Positions 33,179 to 43,070 of a stretch of 64,000 bases of DNA are shown here, one piece after another. The notes beneath the pieces were generated by a model. It saw only the letters and a list, made by a program, of their open reading frames with translations. It had not been told where the DNA came from and made no database searches. The DNA lies in the NCBI GenBank assembly GCA_910589675.1, contig CAJUTO010000003.1:1-64000 (forward strand), written 5' to 3'. The position numbers and the translations under genes are program-made. The DNA comes from an uncultured Lactobacillus sp. Its GTDB lineage: Bacteria; Bacillota; Bacilli; Lactobacillales; Lactobacillaceae. How positions within the stretch are numbered: the first letter of the stretch is position 1; every line of letters begins with the position of its first letter.

Positions 33179-33832
33179 ATGATTGTGACGGAAAAACTTG
33201 AAGTTAATCCAGCTAAGGTGCATCATCGCCCTATCTATCATGGAATTAAGCGATTATTTGATATAGTAGCTAGTGGTATAGGATTGATATTACTTTCGCC
33301 ACTATTCTTGTATTTGGCAATTAGAATTAAACACGAAGATCATGGACCTGCCTTTTACTCACAAGAGAGAATCGGTAAAGATGGCAAGCCATTTAGAATG
33401 TATAAGTTCCGTTCAATGATTGTAAATGCCGATCAGATGGTAGAACAACTTGAAGAGCAAAATGAAATTGATGGAGCAATGTTCAAGATCAAAGATGATC
33501 CTCGAATCACTAAAATTGGTCATACGATTAGAAAATATAGTCTTGATGAATTACCCCAATTATGGAATGTCTTAATTGGCGATATGTCATTAGTGGGTCC
33601 TCGTCCACCTCTACCTAGCGAAGTAGCTGAATATACTGATTATGATAAGCAACGCTTGGAAGTAATGCCTGGTTGTACCGGACTTTGGCAAGTAACTAAG
33701 AGAAATGAAGCTGACTTTGATGAGATGGTCTGGCTTGATATTATCTACATCAATCATTCTGGCTTATGGGAAGATTTCAAGATTTTAGTTAAAACTGTGG
33801 GTGTAGTAGTTTATCCAAATAGTGCGTATTAG
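33179..33832 (+). CDS. epsE: Priming sugar-phosphate transferase (undecaprenyl-phosphate glycosyl-1-phosphotransferase)
   Basis: 217 residues of the bacterial sugar transferase (PglC/WbaP core) family: one N-terminal hydrophobic segment (about 30-50), FYSQERIGKDGKPFRMYKFRSM, KIKDDPRITKIGHTIRKYSLDELPQLWNVL, GDMSLVGPRPP and PGCTGLWQV. It puts the first sugar phosphate on undecaprenyl phosphate and starts repeat-unit assembly. Sugar specificity (Glc or Gal) is not readable. Confidence 0.93.
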   Translation: MIVTEKLEVNPAKVHHRPIYHGIKRLFDIVASGIGLILLSPLFLYLAIRIKHEDHGPAFYSQERIGKDGKPFRMYKFRSMIVNADQMVEQLEEQNEIDGAMFKIKDDPRITKIGHTIRKYSLDELPQLWNVLIGDMSLVGPRPPLPSEVAEYTDYDKQRLEVMPGCTGLWQVTKRNEADFDEMVWLDIIYINHSGLWEDFKILVKTVGVVVYPNSAY

Positions 33833-33840
33833 GGAGAGAT

Positions 33841-34299
33841 ATGATGAAGGTAAAGGTATGTTTAGTTGGTTCAAGTGGTGGTCATTTAACTCATTTGTAC
33901 ATGTTAAAACCTTTTTGGCAAAATAAGGATCGTTTCTGGGTAACTTTTGATAAAGAGGATGCTCGCAGTAAGTTAAAAGGTGAAAAAATGTATGGTTGTC
34001 ATTATCCTACTAATCGAAATATTAAGAACTTGATTCGAAATACATTCCTTGCAATTAAGGTGTTAAAAAAAGAAAAACCTGATGTTATTATTTCTAGTGG
34101 GGCTGCTGTTGCTGTGCCCTTCTTTTATATTGGAAAGTTAATGGGAGCAAAGACAGTATATATTGAAGTGTTTGATCGTTATGATAAGCCTACAATAACC
34201 GGCAAGTTGGTTTATCCGATAACGGATAAATTTATCGTTGAATGGGAAGAAATGAAAAAAGTCTATCCTAAAGCAATTAACTTAGGGAGTATTTTTTAA
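33841..34299 (+). CDS. PssD/Cps14F (Alg14-like) membrane subunit of a glycosyltransferase
   Basis: 152 residues with GSSGGHLTHLYML at the N terminus and DVIISSGAAVAVPFFYIGKLMGAKTVYIE in the middle, as in Alg14. It anchors the Alg13-like catalytic subunit encoded next to the membrane; the pair adds the second sugar. An alternative start at the following ATG (33844) changes only one residue. Confidence 0.9.
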   Translation: MMKVKVCLVGSSGGHLTHLYMLKPFWQNKDRFWVTFDKEDARSKLKGEKMYGCHYPTNRNIKNLIRNTFLAIKVLKKEKPDVIISSGAAVAVPFFYIGKLMGAKTVYIEVFDRYDKPTITGKLVYPITDKFIVEWEEMKKVYPKAINLGSIF

Positions 34300-34308
34300 G
34301 GTGATTAG

Positions 34309-34809
34309 ATGATTTTTGTTACTGTTGGTACTCATGAACAACCTTTTAATAGATTAGTTAAAAAAGTTGATGAACTTGTATCTGAGGGCGCCATTAATGA
34401 AAAAGTGATTATTCAAACTGGATTTAGCACTTATATCCCACGTCATTGTGAGGTACATAAAATGATGTCTTTTGATGAAATGCAAGAAAATTTAAAAAAT
34501 GCGCGAATTGTGATTACGCATGGAGGACCATCTAGTTTTATTGAAGCATTACAATTTAGAAAAGTTCCAATTGTGGTTCCAAGACAAGAAAAGTTTCATG
34601 AGCATGTTAATAATCATCAGGTTGATTTTACTAAGTTAATAGCTAAAAGAATGAATAATATTATTCCGGTTTATGATACCAGTGATCTTTTAGAAACTAT
34701 TAATAATTATGATGAAATAGCTAAAACTAAAAATGCTGGTGAAAGTAGTAATAATAAAAAATTTAATCGCAAATTAGAAGATATTATTGATGAGTTATTG
34801 GAGAAGTAA
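34309..34809 (+). CDS. PssE/Cps14G (Alg13-like) catalytic subunit of a glycosyltransferase
   Basis: 166 residues with MIFVTVGTHEQPFNRLV, VIIQTGFS, ITHGGPSSFIEAL and VVPRQEKFHEHVNNHQ, the Alg13 C-terminal UDP-sugar site. It works with the Alg14-like protein 9 bp upstream. In Cps14G the pair moves galactose; here the sugar is unknown. The end abuts the next start without a gap. Confidence 0.9.
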   Translation: MIFVTVGTHEQPFNRLVKKVDELVSEGAINEKVIIQTGFSTYIPRHCEVHKMMSFDEMQENLKNARIVITHGGPSSFIEALQFRKVPIVVPRQEKFHEHVNNHQVDFTKLIAKRMNNIIPVYDTSDLLETINNYDEIAKTKNAGESSNNKKFNRKLEDIIDELLEK

Positions 34810-35535
34810 ATGTCTATACCAAAGATAATACATTATTGCTGGTTTGGTGGAAATCCAAAGCCAAAAGTTATTCAAGATTGTATAGCTTCTTGGAAAGAGT
34901 ATTGTCCAGATTATAAGATAAAAGAGTGGAACGAATCAAATTATGATGTAAATAAAACTAAATATACTCAATTAGCTTATAAAAGTAAAAAATACGCATT
35001 TTTAACCGATTATGTTCGACTAGATATTCTTTATAATGAAGGTGGCATCTATATGGATACTGATGTGAAATTAATTAAACCAATAGATGATCTGATTGAA
35101 AAAGGGAATTTTATGTCTTTTGAAAAAGTAGGGAGAGTTAATACAGGTGTAGGATTTGCTAGTGAAAAAGGCATGTCCATTCTTAAAGAAAATTTGGATT
35201 ACTACAATGCTCATGACTTTACAGATAAAAATAATAATTTTAATCCTGAAATATGTGTGAAGATAACAACGCAATTATTAGAAAAACATGGATTAGATTA
35301 TAAACGTAATGAAATACAAAGAGTGGATAATTTTACTATCTATCCTTCCGATTACTTTTCTCCTAAAAAAATGGGGACTGAAAAACTCACAATTACGTCC
35401 AATACGCATGGGATACATTTATATGCTTCTAGCTGGTACAAAGGAAGTCCACTAATTAAGAAATTTAAATATAGATTGATCCCTCTAAAAGAATTTGTTA
35501 AATATAAAATTTTAAAACGAAAATTGTATGAATAG
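34810..35535 (+). CDS. DXD-type glycosyltransferase (capsular sugar transferase, GT32-like)
   Basis: 241 residues beginning IPKIIHYCWFGGNPKP, with FLTDYVRLDILYNEGGIYMDTDV supplying the DXD metal site at about 78-86. This is the Gly_transf_sug (GT32) pattern for addition of a sugar in repeat-unit assembly. It overlaps the next gene by 8 bases. Base composition falls to very A+T-rich from about here. Confidence 0.9.
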   Translation: MSIPKIIHYCWFGGNPKPKVIQDCIASWKEYCPDYKIKEWNESNYDVNKTKYTQLAYKSKKYAFLTDYVRLDILYNEGGIYMDTDVKLIKPIDDLIEKGNFMSFEKVGRVNTGVGFASEKGMSILKENLDYYNAHDFTDKNNNFNPEICVKITTQLLEKHGLDYKRNEIQRVDNFTIYPSDYFSPKKMGTEKLTITSNTHGIHLYASSWYKGSPLIKKFKYRLIPLKEFVKYKILKRKLYE

Positions 35536-36418
35536 AAAAGTATCCATTATTACACCTGTTTTCAATAGATTAAAAGAATTAACTAGATTGTATGAAACGT
35601 TAAATAATCAAACTAATGATAATTTTATATGGATTATTATAGATGATGGTTCTGAAAAACCTATTGATAAAGTTGTGAATACTTGGAAAAAAAAATCAAA
35701 ATTTAAGATTGAGTTTATTGTTCAATCTAATCACGGAAAAATGTATGCATATAAAAATGCTGTAAAATATTTAAGTACGCCCTGGTCACTAGTAGTAGAT
35801 AGTGATGATATTGTATCAAAAGAAATGGTAGATATTTTATACAGAACAATCTCTTCTAATATAGAAGAGAAGGATTGTGGCGTAGTCTTTCCAAGAAAAT
35901 TAGGTACTTATTCTCCGACCTCAAATAAACTACCATTTTGGAAGAAATTACCAAATAGGGTCAATATTATAGACTTGAGATATCAGTATAGTATCCCAGA
36001 GTCTACTGTATTTATAAAAACTAACAAATTAAAAAAAGCATTTAATTCATTACACTTGCCGCCTGAAAAATTTATTAGTGAAGAGATACTCTATAATAAA
36101 TTAATGGAACAAGGAAAATTTGTTGTGAAAGATGATTTATTTTACTTTGGTGATTATCAAGAAGATGGATTAACCAATCATCTTTTTGAATTATGGTTAA
36201 AAAATCCAAAAAGTACAATTATGTTGCTAAAGTCTAGATATCAGGCTATGTCTTCGTTTCCTTTGAAAAAGAAATTTATTGGTCAAGTAAAAACAAATAT
36301 TAATTTAACTGCCTTTGCACTTGCAACCCATAGATCTATTAAAAGTGTTTCACCAAATTTGATAGGGAGCGTTTTGTTGTTTTTACCAGCATTAATTTTA
36401 AAAAGAAAGAGATTCTAA
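35528..36418 (+). CDS. Family 2 glycosyltransferase
   Basis: 296 residues with the GT-A start VSIITPVFNRLKELTRLYETL, FIWIIIDDGS (about 33-42) and SLVVDSDDIV (the DXD-like metal site, about 87-96). A C-terminal hydrophobic segment may attach it to the membrane. It adds one sugar to the eps repeat unit; the donor is unknown. It overlaps the preceding gene by 8 bases and uses many ATA and AAA codons. Confidence 0.9.
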   Translation: MNRKVSIITPVFNRLKELTRLYETLNNQTNDNFIWIIIDDGSEKPIDKVVNTWKKKSKFKIEFIVQSNHGKMYAYKNAVKYLSTPWSLVVDSDDIVSKEMVDILYRTISSNIEEKDCGVVFPRKLGTYSPTSNKLPFWKKLPNRVNIIDLRYQYSIPESTVFIKTNKLKKAFNSLHLPPEKFISEEILYNKLMEQGKFVVKDDLFYFGDYQEDGLTNHLFELWLKNPKSTIMLLKSRYQAMSSFPLKKKFIGQVKTNINLTAFALATHRSIKSVSPNLIGSVLLFLPALILKRKRF

Positions 36419-36419
36419 C

Positions 36420-37466
36420 TTGAATACTTACGAAATTAGCTTAATAGTGCCAGTTCATAATTCATATGACTTTGTGGATAGAATTTATAATAATATTTCT
36501 TCACAGACATTTAAAAATTTTGAAGTAATTATAGTTGATGATCATTCCCAAGACAGCACTATAAAAGCTATTAGAGAAAAATTTAAAAATGTAAAATTTG
36601 AATATAAAATTATATTGTCAGATGGTAATGGGGTTTCTGCAGCTAGAAATACAGGAATAAGAATATCTCAAGGAAAATATATTGCTTTTATAGATGATGA
36701 TGATACTATTAGTGAGAAATATTTAGATACTTTATATAATGATGCTATTGAAAATAGAGTACAGGTTGTTTTAAGTAATTATGAAGAAATCTATCAGGGA
36801 CAAAAATTTAAAAAGAGTCTGGGGAATTATGGAAAGTTTAACAATAGGTGGATTAGAGAAAAATTTTTACCCCAAACCATTTTTTCTTTAAATGGTGAAA
36901 ATCTTATTTGGTTACCTGTTTGGAGAACATTAATACAAAAAGATATTATAATTGATAATAATATTAAGTTTAATGAGAATATTTCTCAAGCCGAAGATTT
37001 TATTTTTATGTTAAGAGTTTTAATTAATACTAAAAATATTTTTTTGGATTCGGGGTCACCGGTATATTTTTATAATCGGCGTAGTAATTCTGCTATGAAT
37101 AAATATATTCACAATGATTTAAAAAAACAATTGTATTTCCATAGTGTTTTTATTTATATACTAAAAAAATATAATCTTTATGAGAAAGTTAAGTTAAGAT
37201 ATTTAAGTAATAGATTACAGATGTATTCTACTGTGATTTCGAATGCAGTTAGAAGTGGTAATTATAAAAATGCAAAAACAGATATAAAAAATACTAGAAA
37301 TCAATTATTAAGGGATAAATATTTAAATAAGGTGAAGTTTAAATATTTGTATAATCCTTGGTTTGTAAAATTAAGCTTATTATTACTGAAATCTAATAAT
37401 GTTATGTTTTTGTATTTAATATATCTTAATAAAGAAAATTTACGACTAAAAAAACTAAAAGGATGA
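36420..37466 (+). CDS. Family 2 glycosyltransferase
   Basis: 348 residues from TTG 36420, one base after the preceding stop. GT-A fold: ISLIVPVHNSYDFVDRIYNNI, FEVIIVDDHSQD, GVSAARNTGI and YIAFIDDDDTI with acidic metal residues near 91-95. The QAEDFIFMLRVL stretch (about 190) carries the usual ED acceptor-side motif. A basic C-terminal region follows. Sugar specificity unknown. Its end overlaps the next gene by four bases if that gene starts at 37463. Confidence 0.9.
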   Translation: MNTYEISLIVPVHNSYDFVDRIYNNISSQTFKNFEVIIVDDHSQDSTIKAIREKFKNVKFEYKIILSDGNGVSAARNTGIRISQGKYIAFIDDDDTISEKYLDTLYNDAIENRVQVVLSNYEEIYQGQKFKKSLGNYGKFNNRWIREKFLPQTIFSLNGENLIWLPVWRTLIQKDIIIDNNIKFNENISQAEDFIFMLRVLINTKNIFLDSGSPVYFYNRRSNSAMNKYIHNDLKKQLYFHSVFIYILKKYNLYEKVKLRYLSNRLQMYSTVISNAVRSGNYKNAKTDIKNTRNQLLRDKYLNKVKFKYLYNPWFVKLSLLLLKSNNVMFLYLIYLNKENLRLKKLKG

Positions 37467-38629
37467 AGTTAATGTTGAATCTAAAAGTTGCATTTTTCGC
37501 TACTACATCAAATATGGATTCTGGGGCAAGTTGGTCATTGTTAAGAATGATTATAAATCTACATAAAAATGGTATTACTCCAATTGTTTTTCTTCAAAAA
37601 CATGGAAATATAGAAGAAAAATTAAATGCTTATAATATTAAATATTATGTTATTCCAGAATATTGTTATGATACATGGATAAGAAATATTGGAGAAAATA
37701 TTAACATAAAGTATAAGTGCAAGCAGTTAGTGAAAAAATATATTAATTTTGTTAGTTATTTAAAAATAAAAAAAATTGTAAAAGAAGAGAAAGTGAATTT
37801 AATTCATCTTAATGGCCTACCAACATTTTTGGGAGCGAAAGTAGCCAAAAATTCTAATATAAAATTAGTCTGGCATATACGTGAATTTATGGGGGATGAT
37901 TTAGGCCTTGAATTTGTAAATAATCAAGAGGCCAAAAATCTTATTTCTGAGTCAAATGCAATTGTTGTGGTATCTAATGCCGTGGGTAGATCATTTAATA
38001 ATTTTGTAAAAAATCCAAATAAGATTCACGTAGTATATAATGGATTAGAAGTTGAAAAATACTATAAAAAAAGAAAAATATTTTCGGATTCAAACAGTAT
38101 GACAATTTCTATTATAGGACGTTTAGTACCACAAAAAGGCCAGCTTGATCTTTTAAAAGCAGTGAAATATCTTAAAGATAATGTCAAAAAAAATACAACT
38201 ATAAATATTATAGGTGCTTCAACATCTTATTTGAACGTTCTAAAAAAATATTCAAAAGAGAATTCTTTAAATGTAAATTTTATTAATTATACGTCACATA
38301 TTGAAACGTATATGCAAAAAAGTGATGTAATATGTGTGTGTTCAAAAAAAGAAGCCTTTGGTCGTGTAACAATTGAGGGAATGTTATCAGGAGCTTGTGT
38401 TGTTGGCAGTAGAAGTGGAGGTACTCCCGAATTGATAGATGATAGTATTAATGGTTATTTATATGGTCCGAATAATTTAAAAGAATTATCTAATATTTTG
38501 GAACATATTTATACTAATCAATTGGAAGCACAAAGAGTAGCAGAAAAAGGTCAATTATTTGCCAAAAATAATTTTACCGATAAAAAAAATGCACAAAATA
38601 TTTTGTCATTGTATAAAAAAATAATGTAG
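37463..38629 (+). CDS. Family 4 glycosyltransferase (GT-B)
   Basis: 388 residues. GT4 C-terminal motifs are clear: ISIIGRLVPQKGQLDLLKAV near 213, VCSKKEAFGRVTIEGMLSGACVVGSRSGGTPELI near 292, the EX7E site. The N-terminal half has IHLNGLPTFLGAKVA and VWHIREF. An ATG at 37472 is better spaced from AAAAGG and may be the true start. It adds a sugar with retention to the eps unit. Confidence 0.9.
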   Translation: MKLMLNLKVAFFATTSNMDSGASWSLLRMIINLHKNGITPIVFLQKHGNIEEKLNAYNIKYYVIPEYCYDTWIRNIGENINIKYKCKQLVKKYINFVSYLKIKKIVKEEKVNLIHLNGLPTFLGAKVAKNSNIKLVWHIREFMGDDLGLEFVNNQEAKNLISESNAIVVVSNAVGRSFNNFVKNPNKIHVVYNGLEVEKYYKKRKIFSDSNSMTISIIGRLVPQKGQLDLLKAVKYLKDNVKKNTTINIIGASTSYLNVLKKYSKENSLNVNFINYTSHIETYMQKSDVICVCSKKEAFGRVTIEGMLSGACVVGSRSGGTPELIDDSINGYLYGPNNLKELSNILEHIYTNQLEAQRVAEKGQLFAKNNFTDKKNAQNILSLYKKIM

Positions 38630-38632
38630 TAA

Positions 38633-39838
38633 ATGGTTAATATGAGTAAAAAAAATAAAAAAAATTTCCAGTCTAATATATATATAAGTATGATTAGTAT
38701 CTATCTTGTACTGTATATTATAGGACAAGCTAATTTTTCAAATAGACAATCACAGTTATTTGTTGGAGTAAGTAATATACTTAATGCCATTATATTTATT
38801 TCTGTAATTGGATTATTTATATATAGAATATTAGATATAAATAAAAGAAAATTACTTTATTTGATAATTGGAGTACCTATTATAATAGGAGTATATTTTT
38901 ATTCACATAAAAGTTTATTAATCCCATATTTATTTATATATGAATATCCTTCTGAGTTAAATTTAAAAAAATTAAGTAAAATCTTGTATAGATGTATGTT
39001 TGTATCTATGTGTATGATATTAATACTTTATTATCTTAATTTTTTACAAGATGTATCAATTGTCCAACATGGAGTTTTAAGGCACTCTTTGGGCTTTGTC
39101 ACTGCACAAACTTATGGTAATGATATTCTGTTGTTATTTTTTCTTAAATTATATAGCTCATGGAATAGTTGGAATATAAGAGATACATTAATTTGGATAT
39201 TTATAATAAGTTACTCATATCTGGCTGCTAATTCAAGAGCTGCACTATATCTTAGTGTTGTGTCAATGATAATGATTATAATATATAGAGCAAATCTATT
39301 TCCAAAATGGATACAACAAATTACATATTATATTCCTGTAATTGCATTTACAATATGTATGTCTTTATCTATTTTTTATATGATTTATTTTTCTGATTTT
39401 CAAACCAATCTATATAATAGCCTGAATAGTTTTACTAATGGTCGATTATATTACATGATAACTTTTTATAATCAATATGGCATACACATATTAGGAGCTC
39501 CATTGATGACGATAAGTGCATCAATGGCTCAAAGCTCTAATGGTTTTTTACAATGGATGGGATTAGATAACTCATATGCGTATATTATAATTAATTATGG
39601 GGTAATAACTTTGATTGCATATTGGGTCATGTATTGGTATTCAACTATAAAAATCAAAAATGAGAAAAATTTCGGAGGAGCAATTTATTTAATTGCTTTT
39701 GCATTCTTGGGATTAACAGAAAATTATATGCAAGTTCCTGCTTTAAATTTTTCTTTATTGATTTTTGGTAGTTACTTATCTCAAGGAGTCTCTATTTGGA
39801 ATAATAGTAAGGAGAATATAAAAAATGAAACAATATAA
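38633..39838 (+). CDS. Wzy-like polysaccharide polymerase
   Basis: 401 residues, ten or more hydrophobic segments, with an outside loop (about 260-300) holding [17 protein letters not shown] and a hydrophobic C-terminal half, as in Wzy polymerases. It would join lipid-linked repeat units outside the membrane. Wzy proteins share little sequence, so the call rests on topology, length and position between transferases and flippase. The ribosome site is poor; an ATG three codons downstream is an alternative start. It overlaps ugd by 14 bases. Confidence 0.8.
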   Translation: MVNMSKKNKKNFQSNIYISMISIYLVLYIIGQANFSNRQSQLFVGVSNILNAIIFISVIGLFIYRILDINKRKLLYLIIGVPIIIGVYFYSHKSLLIPYLFIYEYPSELNLKKLSKILYRCMFVSMCMILILYYLNFLQDVSIVQHGVLRHSLGFVTAQTYGNDILLLFFLKLYSSWNSWNIRDTLIWIFIISYSYLAANSRAALYLSVVSMIMIIIYRANLFPKWIQQITYYIPVIAFTICMSLSIFYMIYFSDFQTNLYNSLNSFTNGRLYYMITFYNQYGIHILGAPLMTISASMAQSSNGFLQWMGLDNSYAYIIINYGVITLIAYWVMYWYSTIKIKNEKNFGGAIYLIAFAFLGLTENYMQVPALNFSLLIFGSYLSQGVSIWNNSKENIKNETI

Positions 39839-41072
39839 AATTGCAGTTGCAGGAACTGGTTATGTCGGTTTGAGTTTGGCTACTTTGTTATCTCAATATA
39901 ACAAGGTAACGGCTGTAGATATTATGCCAGAAAAAGTTGAACTAATTAATAATCATAAATCTCCAATAGTTGATAAAGAAATTGAAGATTTCTTGGCTAA
40001 TAAAGAATTAAATCTTAAAGCTACTTTAGATGCGGAATCTGCATATAAAGATGCCGATTTTGTAATTATTGCTACTCCTACTAATTATGATAGTGAAAAG
40101 AATTTCTTTGACACTTCAGCCGTAGAAGCAGTTATTAAGTTAGTTAAGAAGTATAATCCTAATGCAATTATGATTATCAAATCTACAATTCCAGTAGGAT
40201 ATACTAAACATATTCGTAAAGAAATGGATTCAGATAACATTATTTTTAGTCCTGAATTTTTACGTGAAGGTCATGCCCTTTATGATAATTTGCACCCATC
40301 ACGTATTGTTGTAGGTACAGATCCAACTGACAAACGTTTGGTAGATGCAGCTCATGATTTTGCTTCCTTATTACAACAAGGAGCAGAAGAACAAGATATT
40401 CCAACTTTATTTATGGGCTTTACTGAAGCTGAGGCCGTTAAATTATTTGCTAACACTTATTTAGCTCTTAGAGTAAGTTATTTCAATGAGTTAGATACTT
40501 ACGCAGAAAGTAAAGGACTTAATACCCAAGAAATAATCGATGGAATTGGACTTGATCCACGTATTGGTAACCATTATAATAATCCATCATTTGGCTATGG
40601 TGGTTATTGCTTACCAAAGGATACTAAGCAATTACTTGCAAATTATAAAGATGTTCCAGAAAACTTAATTGAAGCTATTGTTAAGTCAAACGACACTCGT
40701 AAGGATTTCATTGCGGATCAAGTTTTGAGTAAAGCTGGTTATTATGACTATGATGACAATAACACTTATGATCCAGCAGAAGAAAAACAAGTTACTGTTG
40801 GTGTTTATAGATTAACAATGAAATCTAATAGTGATAATTTCCGTCAAAGTTCAGTTCAAGGCGTTATGAAGCGAGTTAAGGCTAAAGGCGCTAAAGTTAT
40901 TATTTATGAACCAACTCTTGAAGATGGAGTTATTTTCTTTGGAAGTAAAGTAGTTAATGATCTAGATGAATTCAAGAAGCAATCTGATGCAATTATTGCT
41001 AATAGATATAATGCTGTTCTTGATGATGTAAGAGAAAAAGTTTATACAAGAGATATTTTTAGAAAAGATTAG
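39825..41072 (+). CDS. ugd: UDP-glucose 6-dehydrogenase
   Basis: 415 residues. N-terminal NAD site [37 protein letters not shown] and FSPEFLREG; the catalytic Cys lies in [15 protein letters not shown] (about residue 264). It oxidises UDP-glucose to UDP-glucuronate, so the polymer may contain uronic acid. It starts inside the end of the polymerase gene, behind AAGGAG. Codon use is more like chromosomal genes than that of its very A+T-rich neighbours, which suggests a different history. Confidence 0.92.
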   Translation: MKQYKIAVAGTGYVGLSLATLLSQYNKVTAVDIMPEKVELINNHKSPIVDKEIEDFLANKELNLKATLDAESAYKDADFVIIATPTNYDSEKNFFDTSAVEAVIKLVKKYNPNAIMIIKSTIPVGYTKHIRKEMDSDNIIFSPEFLREGHALYDNLHPSRIVVGTDPTDKRLVDAAHDFASLLQQGAEEQDIPTLFMGFTEAEAVKLFANTYLALRVSYFNELDTYAESKGLNTQEIIDGIGLDPRIGNHYNNPSFGYGGYCLPKDTKQLLANYKDVPENLIEAIVKSNDTRKDFIADQVLSKAGYYDYDDNNTYDPAEEKQVTVGVYRLTMKSNSDNFRQSSVQGVMKRVKAKGAKVIIYEPTLEDGVIFFGSKVVNDLDEFKKQSDAIIANRYNAVLDDVREKVYTRDIFRKD

Positions 41073-41085
41073 TTAAAATATATTT

Positions 41086-41973
41086 ATGGTAAATTTAATA
41101 CAAAAAGTTGGACATGCTGTGAAGCAAAGCCCTAAAACTATTAAAAATGCATTTATTATTTCGAATGTAAAAAGACAAACTAATTTCAGGACAATTACTG
41201 TAAATAAAAACAGAAATCCAAAATTAATAGTATCTTTGACTAGCTATAAAAAGAGGTTTCCTACATTAGCTTTATGCTTAAAAAGCTTGTTAAAACAAAC
41301 TTTATTACCTGATCGCATGGTTTTATATCTAAGTAATAATGAAAAAGAAGAAGATTTACCTAGTGCAGTTAAAGATTTGCAGAAATATGGTTTAGAAATA
41401 AAATTTGTTGATTTAGATCTCAAGCCACATAAAAAGTATTATTATGCAATGAAAGAATTTCCGGATGATATCGTTATAACAGTTGATGATGATATGATTT
41501 ATAGTAAAAACTTAGTAAAAGAACTATATCGTATGCATCTAGAATATCCTAATTGTGTTGTAGCAGGACGAGCACATGAGATAATTTTTAATAATAATAA
41601 TTTTGAGATGTATAAAAAATGGATCTTTAGTTCTTCTATGGTAGGAATTCCTTCAATGAAGTTATTAGCTACAGGAGTAGGAGGGGTACTATATCCACCC
41701 CACATATTAAATACTAAGTTATTATTTGATTTGACATCGATAAAAAAGTATTTAACCGTTGACGATCTATGGTTAAAAACTGTAGAAGTTATTTCAAATG
41801 TTCCTGTTGTAATATGTAATCAACAAATTGAAAAGCATAGAATAGAGATTCCTAATACTGAGAAAGTAGGATTGTTTAACCTAAATTTAACTGAAAATAA
41901 AAATGATTTAAATTTAAAAGAATTACAAAAAGATTATAAATTAGCAAAAAGAATTTTAAATTCTAAGTGTTGA
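41086..41973 (+). CDS. Glycosyltransferase of the GT-A fold
   Basis: 295 residues. KLIVSLTSYKKRFPTLALCLKSLLKQTLLPDRMVLYLS (split over about 42-79) and IVITVDDDMIYSKNLVKELY (about 129-148) give the nucleotide-sugar and DXD-like metal sites. It resembles uncharacterised capsule transferases more than typical GT2 proteins. No membrane segment. The role is assembly of the eps unit; the sugar is unknown. Confidence 0.8.
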   Translation: MVNLIQKVGHAVKQSPKTIKNAFIISNVKRQTNFRTITVNKNRNPKLIVSLTSYKKRFPTLALCLKSLLKQTLLPDRMVLYLSNNEKEEDLPSAVKDLQKYGLEIKFVDLDLKPHKKYYYAMKEFPDDIVITVDDDMIYSKNLVKELYRMHLEYPNCVVAGRAHEIIFNNNNFEMYKKWIFSSSMVGIPSMKLLATGVGGVLYPPHILNTKLLFDLTSIKKYLTVDDLWLKTVEVISNVPVVICNQQIEKHRIEIPNTEKVGLFNLNLTENKNDLNLKELQKDYKLAKRILNSKC

Positions 41974-41984
41974 GGTAATTAATT

Positions 41985-43070
41985 ATGAAATCATCTAATC
42001 GTATATATTACCTAAGTGAACGTAATCCTGATGGAACTACTGCTGGAAATAAAGCAAGAAATGACGTAGAAAATATTTTGCAGAAAAGAAAATATATTCC
42101 CATTAGTGCTTTGCAATTAGGATTGGAAAGAAAACACGGTAATAGAATAGCATTTAAATTGAAGGCATTATTATTTATAAATAAAATTAAGAATAACATT
42201 CCTTTAAATAGTACTATAGTAATTCAATATCCTATGATGGCTCAATTTACGAATAGTAATAATAAAATAGATTATAGTTCTATATTTTCTAAATTATCAA
42301 AATTTTATAAACTAATAGCAATTGTTCATGATATAAATGATTTAAGAGAAGAAAGAGTAAATCATAGTAATCTTGATGATTTGAAATTAGCATATGCAAT
42401 TATTTCACATAATAAGAATATGACAGATTATTTAATTAAAAGTGGAATAAATAGTAATCGCATTTTTAATTTAGAAATTTTTGATTATTTATCAAGTTAT
42501 CAAAATAAAGATTCTCATTTTGATGATGAAGCTACAATTTGTTTTGCTGGCAATTTAAATAAATCCAGATTTATTTATACGATTCCAGATAATATTAGGG
42601 ATTTGGGTATAAATTTATATGGTAATGGATATGAATTAAAAAAAGATAAATCACCATATTTAAATTATCAAGGAACATATAGTTCTGAGAAGATAAGCAG
42701 TATAATAAAAGGAAAATATGGTCTCATATGGGATGGTGAAAAATCTAATACGTGTACAGGATTAGTTGGAAATTATTTGAAATACAATAATCCACATAAA
42801 TTATCTATGTATTTAGTTGCCAATATACCTATAATAATTTGGGATCAGGCAGCAGAAGCTCAATTTGTTAAAAAGAATAATGTGGGTATAACAATTTCAT
42901 CTATAGATGAAATTCCTAATAAACTTTCATCTATAGATGCTAAAAAATACGATAAAATGCTAGATTCTGTTAAATTAATTAAAAACAAATTATTACAAGG
43001 AAAATATTTAAATACACAGCTTGATAATATTGAAAGTAAAATAATTAATAAGAAAAATGAAAATAAATAA
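41985..43070 (+). CDS. Probable beta-1,6-galactofuranosyltransferase
   Basis: 361 residues, similar in layout to WbbI/EpsI-type galactofuranosyltransferases: IYYLSERNPDGTTAGNKARND at the start, VIQYPM near 76, LIAIVHDINDLR near 108, FAGNLNKSRFI near 186, LYGNGYE and NNPHKLSMYLVANIPIIIWDQAA near 270. It would transfer galactofuranose. The next gene encodes the mutase that makes UDP-galactofuranose and overlaps it by 14 bases, which strongly supports this role. Confidence 0.83.
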   Translation: MKSSNRIYYLSERNPDGTTAGNKARNDVENILQKRKYIPISALQLGLERKHGNRIAFKLKALLFINKIKNNIPLNSTIVIQYPMMAQFTNSNNKIDYSSIFSKLSKFYKLIAIVHDINDLREERVNHSNLDDLKLAYAIISHNKNMTDYLIKSGINSNRIFNLEIFDYLSSYQNKDSHFDDEATICFAGNLNKSRFIYTIPDNIRDLGINLYGNGYELKKDKSPYLNYQGTYSSEKISSIIKGKYGLIWDGEKSNTCTGLVGNYLKYNNPHKLSMYLVANIPIIIWDQAAEAQFVKKNNVGITISSIDEIPNKLSSIDAKKYDKMLDSVKLIKNKLLQGKYLNTQLDNIESKIINKKNENK